Below, piece after piece: positions 61,013 to 64,000 of a stretch of DNA of 64,000 nt (the stretch's first letter is position 1; each line of letters begins with the position of its first letter). The notes below the pieces were generated by a model. The model saw only the letters and a program-made list of their open reading frames with translations, searched no databases and had not been told where the DNA came from. Where the stretch lies: contig NZ_JAKLUA010000005.1 of NCBI RefSeq assembly GCF_022012435.1, positions 248,001 through 312,000 of the forward strand, given 5' to 3'. Made by a program: the position numbers and the translations under genes. This DNA is from Bradyrhizobium zhengyangense (lineage in GTDB: Bacteria; Pseudomonadota; Alphaproteobacteria; Rhizobiales; Xanthobacteraceae).

Positions 61013-62590
61013 GTGGCGCCGCTCGCATCGGTTTCGGGGATCGTCGTGTCGACATTCGAATGGATCATCGCGCTTCTGCTCGGCGCCGTTGCCTTATCGG
61101 CGCTGGCGCGGCGGATCAAGGTCCCCTATCCGACCTTTCTCGCCATCGGCGGCGCACTGATTGCCTTCGTGCCGAACAGCCCATCCTGGACGCTCGATCC
61201 AGGCCTGGCATTGGCCCTTTTTGTCGCACCGGTGCTGCTGGATGCGGCATTCGATACGTCGCTGCGCGACCTGCGCAAGAACTGGGTTCCGGTCTCGACC
61301 CTTGTCGTGGCCGCAGTCGGCCTGACCACGGTGGGCGTGGCCTATGTCGCGCATCGGCTCTTCCCCGACATGCCCTGGGCCGCCGCCGTGGCGCTCGGCG
61401 CCATCGTGGCGCCGCCGGATGCCGCGGCTGCCGTCGCGATCCTGAGCCAGGTGAAGCTGCCCTATCGCATGGTCAAGGTGCTCGAGGGCGAGAGCCTGCT
61501 CAACGACGCGAGCGCGCTGCTGATCTATCGCATCGCGGTCGGCGCCGTCGTCATGGAGCACCTGAAATGGAGCAAGGTCGCGCCGACGATCGCGCTCGGA
61601 CTGGTCGGCAGCGTGCTGGCCGGCCTAGTTGCGGGGCGCATCATCCCGCCGATCATGGAGCGGGTGCGAGAGGTGCCGAGCGCGATCATCGTGCAGTTCG
61701 CCACCACCTTCCTGATCTGGATCGGAGCGGAGCATCTCGGCCTCTCCGGCATCCTCACCATCGTGGTCTATGCCATCACCATTGCGCAATCGGCGCCGGC
61801 GCGCATACCGGCGCGGCTGCGGGTGCCGTCCTACGCGGTGTGGGAGACGACGGTGTTCGTCCTCAACGTGCTCGCCTTCATGCTGATCGGCATGCAGATG
61901 CGGCCGATCTGGGCGAAGCTGGATACAGACGTGCGCTGGGAATATTGCGTGGCCGCGGCGTGGATCCTGGCTACCGTCATCCTGGTCCGGCTGCTCTGGA
62001 TCACGTTCTACCGCACCACGTTGCGCCTGTTGATCGCAAATGGGATCTATCACCCGAAGGATCCGAAACAGGTCGCTTCGCCCAAAGGCGGCCTCATCAT
62101 CGCCTGGTGCGGCATGCGAGGCCTCGTCACGCTCGCTACCGCCTTCGCGCTGCCGGAAAATTTCCCCTATCGCGACTTCATCGTCTTCATCGCCTTCGCA
62201 GTGGTGCTGGGCTCGTTGGTGGTCCAGGGCCTGACGCTGCGGCCGCTGATTCTTGCCTTCGGCCTCAAGGACGACGATCCTGTTGGCATCGAGGTCGCGC
62301 GCGCCCGCGCCATCGCCTATCGCGCCGCGCTCGATGCGATCGAGGACGATCCCTCGGAAGAGGCTGAAATCCTCAGGCTCGAATACCGCGCCATCCTGAT
62401 GCAGGCCGATGACGATCCTCGTGGCGGCATCCCCAACGGCGAACTGCCCGCCGATCCCCTGCGCCGCCGCGCCATCGAGGCCGCGCGCAAATCGATCTTC
62501 CACCTCCGCACAACGGAAGTAATCGGGGATGATGCGTTTCACCGGCTCGAGGAGGAGCTCGATCGCGCGGAGTTGAGCGCTGGGGGATGA
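61013..62590 (+). CDS. Na+/H+ antiporter, CPA1 family
   Basis: 525 residues, about 12 membrane segments in residues 15-430, then a cytoplasmic tail of 100 charged residues. GTG 61013 gives the full frame; GTG 61046 after GGGGAT is an alternative that starts nearer the first helix. Family marks: LFVAPVLLDAAFDTSLRDLR, ALGAIVAPPDAAAAVAIL with the ion-binding P-P-D, EGESLLNDASALLIYRIA, and AWCGMRGLVTLATAFALP. Exchanges Na+ or K+ for H+ for pH and salt homeostasis. The divergent TPR-LprI gene begins 70 bases away. Confidence 0.9.
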   Translation: MAPLASVSGIVVSTFEWIIALLLGAVALSALARRIKVPYPTFLAIGGALIAFVPNSPSWTLDPGLALALFVAPVLLDAAFDTSLRDLRKNWVPVSTLVVAAVGLTTVGVAYVAHRLFPDMPWAAAVALGAIVAPPDAAAAVAILSQVKLPYRMVKVLEGESLLNDASALLIYRIAVGAVVMEHLKWSKVAPTIALGLVGSVLAGLVAGRIIPPIMERVREVPSAIIVQFATTFLIWIGAEHLGLSGILTIVVYAITIAQSAPARIPARLRVPSYAVWETTVFVLNVLAFMLIGMQMRPIWAKLDTDVRWEYCVAAAWILATVILVRLLWITFYRTTLRLLIANGIYHPKDPKQVASPKGGLIIAWCGMRGLVTLATAFALPENFPYRDFIVFIAFAVVLGSLVVQGLTLRPLILAFGLKDDDPVGIEVARARAIAYRAALDAIEDDPSEEAEILRLEYRAILMQADDDPRGGIPNGELPADPLRRRAIEAARKSIFHLRTTEVIGDDAFHRLEEELDRAELSAGG

Positions 62591-62593
62591 TGT

Positions 62594-62730
62594 GATCCGT
62601 CACCCTGAGGTGGCCGCTTCTTCAGCGGCCCTCGAAGGGCGACGGCCCGGCTGCATCGTGGCCGTTCATCCTTCGAGGCTCGGCACCCCGCGCGTTGCGC
62701 GGAGTAACTCGCACCTCGGGATGACGGATC
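62594..62730. repeat. Palindromic intergenic repeat (family D)
   Basis: GATCCGTCACCCTGAGGTG is mirrored by CACCTCGGGATGACGGATC, with inner segments CCCTCGAAGGGC and CATCCTTCGAGGCTCGG. It fills most of the gap between two convergent genes and could stop transcription from both. Confidence 0.7.
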
Positions 62731-62744
62731 TGGAGCGGTGCTAA

Positions 62745-63551
62745 TTAAGCCCCCGCCTTGCAGGTGATTCCGCCGTCGACCACGAGCTCGATGCCCGTCA
62801 CATATTTCGACTCGTCCGACGCCAGAAACAGCGCGGCATTGGCGACGTCGAACGCGTCGCCCATGTGGCCCATCGGCACCTGCGCATCGCGGGCGCGCCA
62901 CATCGCTTCGACATCGCCCTTGGCGTAGCTGTTGGCGAGGCCGGCGGAATGCTCCACCATCGGCGTCTTCATCAGGCCGGGCAGGATCGCGTTCACCCGC
63001 ACATGATGCTTCGCGAACTCGATCGCGGTGGTGCGCGTCATCTGGTTCATCGCCGCCTTCGAAGTGCCGTAGGTGACGTAGGAGATGCCCATGTGGCGGA
63101 TCGAGGCGATCGAGGAGATGTTGATGATCGAGCCGCCGCCCTGCTTCACCATGACCGGAATGACGTGCTTCATGGCGAAATAGGCGCTCTTGAGATTGAC
63201 GGAGAAGACGCGGTCCCAGCTCTCCTCGGTGACCTCGACCACGCTGCCCATCTCGGCAATGCCGACATTGTTGTCGAGCACGTCGATGCGGCCATAGGCC
63301 TTCAGGCACGCGGCGACCATCGCCTCGATCTCGGCCGGCCGCGAGACGTCCGCCGTGAACGCGGTCGCCTTGCCGCCTTCGCCGGCGATGATCTTCGCAG
63401 TCTCCTCGGCGGCAGCGCCGTTACGATCGACGCAAAACACCTGCGCGCCCTCGCGCGCAAAGGTCACCGCGGTCGCCTTGCCATTGCCCCAGCCGGGCCC
63501 GATCGAGCCGGCGCCCACCACCATCGCAACCTTGCCCTTGAGCCGGTCCAT
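62745..63551 (-). CDS. SDR-family oxidoreductase
   Basis: 268 residues of a classical SDR. Cofactor segment MVVGAGSIGPGWGNGKATAV (an unusual insert of several residues, G-A-G-S-I-G-P-G-W-G-N-G-K), NNVGIAEMG (NNAG-like), catalytic SSIASIRHMGISYVTYGTSKAAM with S, Y and K in place, and a C-terminal SDESKYVTGIELVVDGGITC. Substrate unknown; similar enzymes with the GPGWGNGKA insert are common in Bradyrhizobium. Alone between a repeat and a truncated gene. Confidence 0.87.
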   Translation of the reverse strand: MDRLKGKVAMVVGAGSIGPGWGNGKATAVTFAREGAQVFCVDRNGAAAEETAKIIAGEGGKATAFTADVSRPAEIEAMVAACLKAYGRIDVLDNNVGIAEMGSVVEVTEESWDRVFSVNLKSAYFAMKHVIPVMVKQGGGSIINISSIASIRHMGISYVTYGTSKAAMNQMTRTTAIEFAKHHVRVNAILPGLMKTPMVEHSAGLANSYAKGDVEAMWRARDAQVPMGHMGDAFDVANAALFLASDESKYVTGIELVVDGGITCKAGA

Positions 63552-63622
63552 CGCGCGTTCTCCCTGATTGTTATTCTTGTAGCGCGCCTTGCCGTTACTG
63601 GCAGGCCGTCACTGGCAAGTGC

Positions 63623-64000
63623 TTACTGGAACGTCATGTCCAGGCACTTGGAGATGTCGGAACCGAGGCCCGAGGAGATGGTGATGCAGCCGCGGATCTT
63701 CTGCGCGGTCATGTCGGCCGCCCAGATCGAATAGCCGCCGGGGCCGAAGAACGAGTTGGTGTTCGGCGGCTCGGTCTCGGTCGCGTCGAAATCATAGTGA
63801 CCGTCGGCCTCGAAGATGCGCGGCCGCTTGGTGCAGCCGCCGTCGGTCTGGACGTTGATGACCTCCTTGTTGTCGCGGGTCAGCGCCAGCGAGACCTGGC
63901 AGCGGAAATATTCCGAGGTCCTGGTATTGAAGAGATAGGTGTAGGACTTGCAGGTCGCGGTGTTGAGCTTGCCCGGGGCAAGGCCACGGCTGCACGAAAT
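63623..64000 (-). CDS. Hypothetical exported-type protein, 5' truncated by the window end
   Basis: 125 residues visible, open to the last base of the window on the minus strand; the start is outside. Cysteines in SCSRG, TATCKSYTYL, YFRCQVSLAL, GGCTKRPR, GCITISSG and SKCLDMTFQ suggest a disulfide-bonded periplasmic protein. The body is rich in beta-type sequence (DFDATETEPPNTNSFFGPGG). No family recognised. The TAA at 63625-63623 ends the frame. Confidence 0.6.
   Translation of the reverse strand: MSCSRGLAPGKLNTATCKSYTYLFNTRTSEYFRCQVSLALTRDNKEVINVQTDGGCTKRPRIFEADGHYDFDATETEPPNTNSFFGPGGYSIWAADMTAQKIRGCITISSGLGSDISKCLDMTFQ

Overview
The window reads as a chromosomal segment of a high-GC alphaproteobacterium, most likely Bradyrhizobium or a close relative. 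The reasons are the strong G/C third-position bias, the density of Liv-type ABC transporters, a TrcR/DUF1013 cell-cycle regulator, an NdvA-type glucan exporter, OmpW, many small secreted proteins of rhizobial type, and several families of short palindromic intergenic repeats. No rRNA, CRISPR array, insertion sequence or recognisable prophage is present. The species call is inference from gene content, not from a marker search.

Region by region: (1) 1-8.2 kb holds the end of an IclR-type regulator, then a complete Liv-type importer (livG, livF, livH, livM) followed by three tandem paralogous periplasmic binding proteins, each followed by an intrinsic terminator. (2) 8.4-14.6 kb has a glycerate kinase, a MarR regulator divergent from a second Liv-type importer with a LivM-LivG fusion and no binding protein, then dsbB. 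(3) 14.7-20.3 kb starts with a tRNA-Leu(CAA) and continues with a minus-strand cluster of unfamiliar genes: a SARP-type regulator with a BTAD domain, a small protein, a lipoprotein, a three-module peptidoglycan hydrolase and a membrane-segment protein. A phased set of direct repeats lies between the regulator and the rest. This is the best candidate for an undescribed system. (4) 20.9-27.4 kb has a P1B-5 metal ATPase with a C-terminal hemerythrin domain, then an ECF sigma factor with two SDR proteins, DUF3237 and DUF6314 proteins.

(5) 27.7-36 kb: a DUF2235 membrane hydrolase, a NarL-type two-component pair and several small exported or anchored proteins of unknown role. (6) 36.1-40.9 kb: two nitronate monooxygenase paralogues, an acyl-CoA synthetase, a thioesterase and a possible 32-residue membrane peptide. 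(7) 41.1-51.6 kb: aspartase, a YqaA/DedA membrane protein, a HisE-like pyrophosphatase, the glucan exporter NdvA, a D,D-carboxypeptidase, a long-chain acyl-CoA ligase, a DUF924 protein and a peroxiredoxin. (8) 51.7-64 kb: the ispH-thrB-rnhA operon, trcR, OmpW, a small lipoprotein, propionyl-CoA synthetase, two TPR-LprI proteins, a CPA1 antiporter, an SDR and a truncated secreted protein.

The window is mainly about uptake and acyl-CoA metabolism (two branched-chain or aromatic-acid type importers, three CoA ligases, thioesterase, nitronate monooxygenases, SDRs) together with envelope housekeeping. Starts were chosen from Shine-Dalgarno spacing and family N-termini; several are TTG or GTG, and these choices are stated in the entries.
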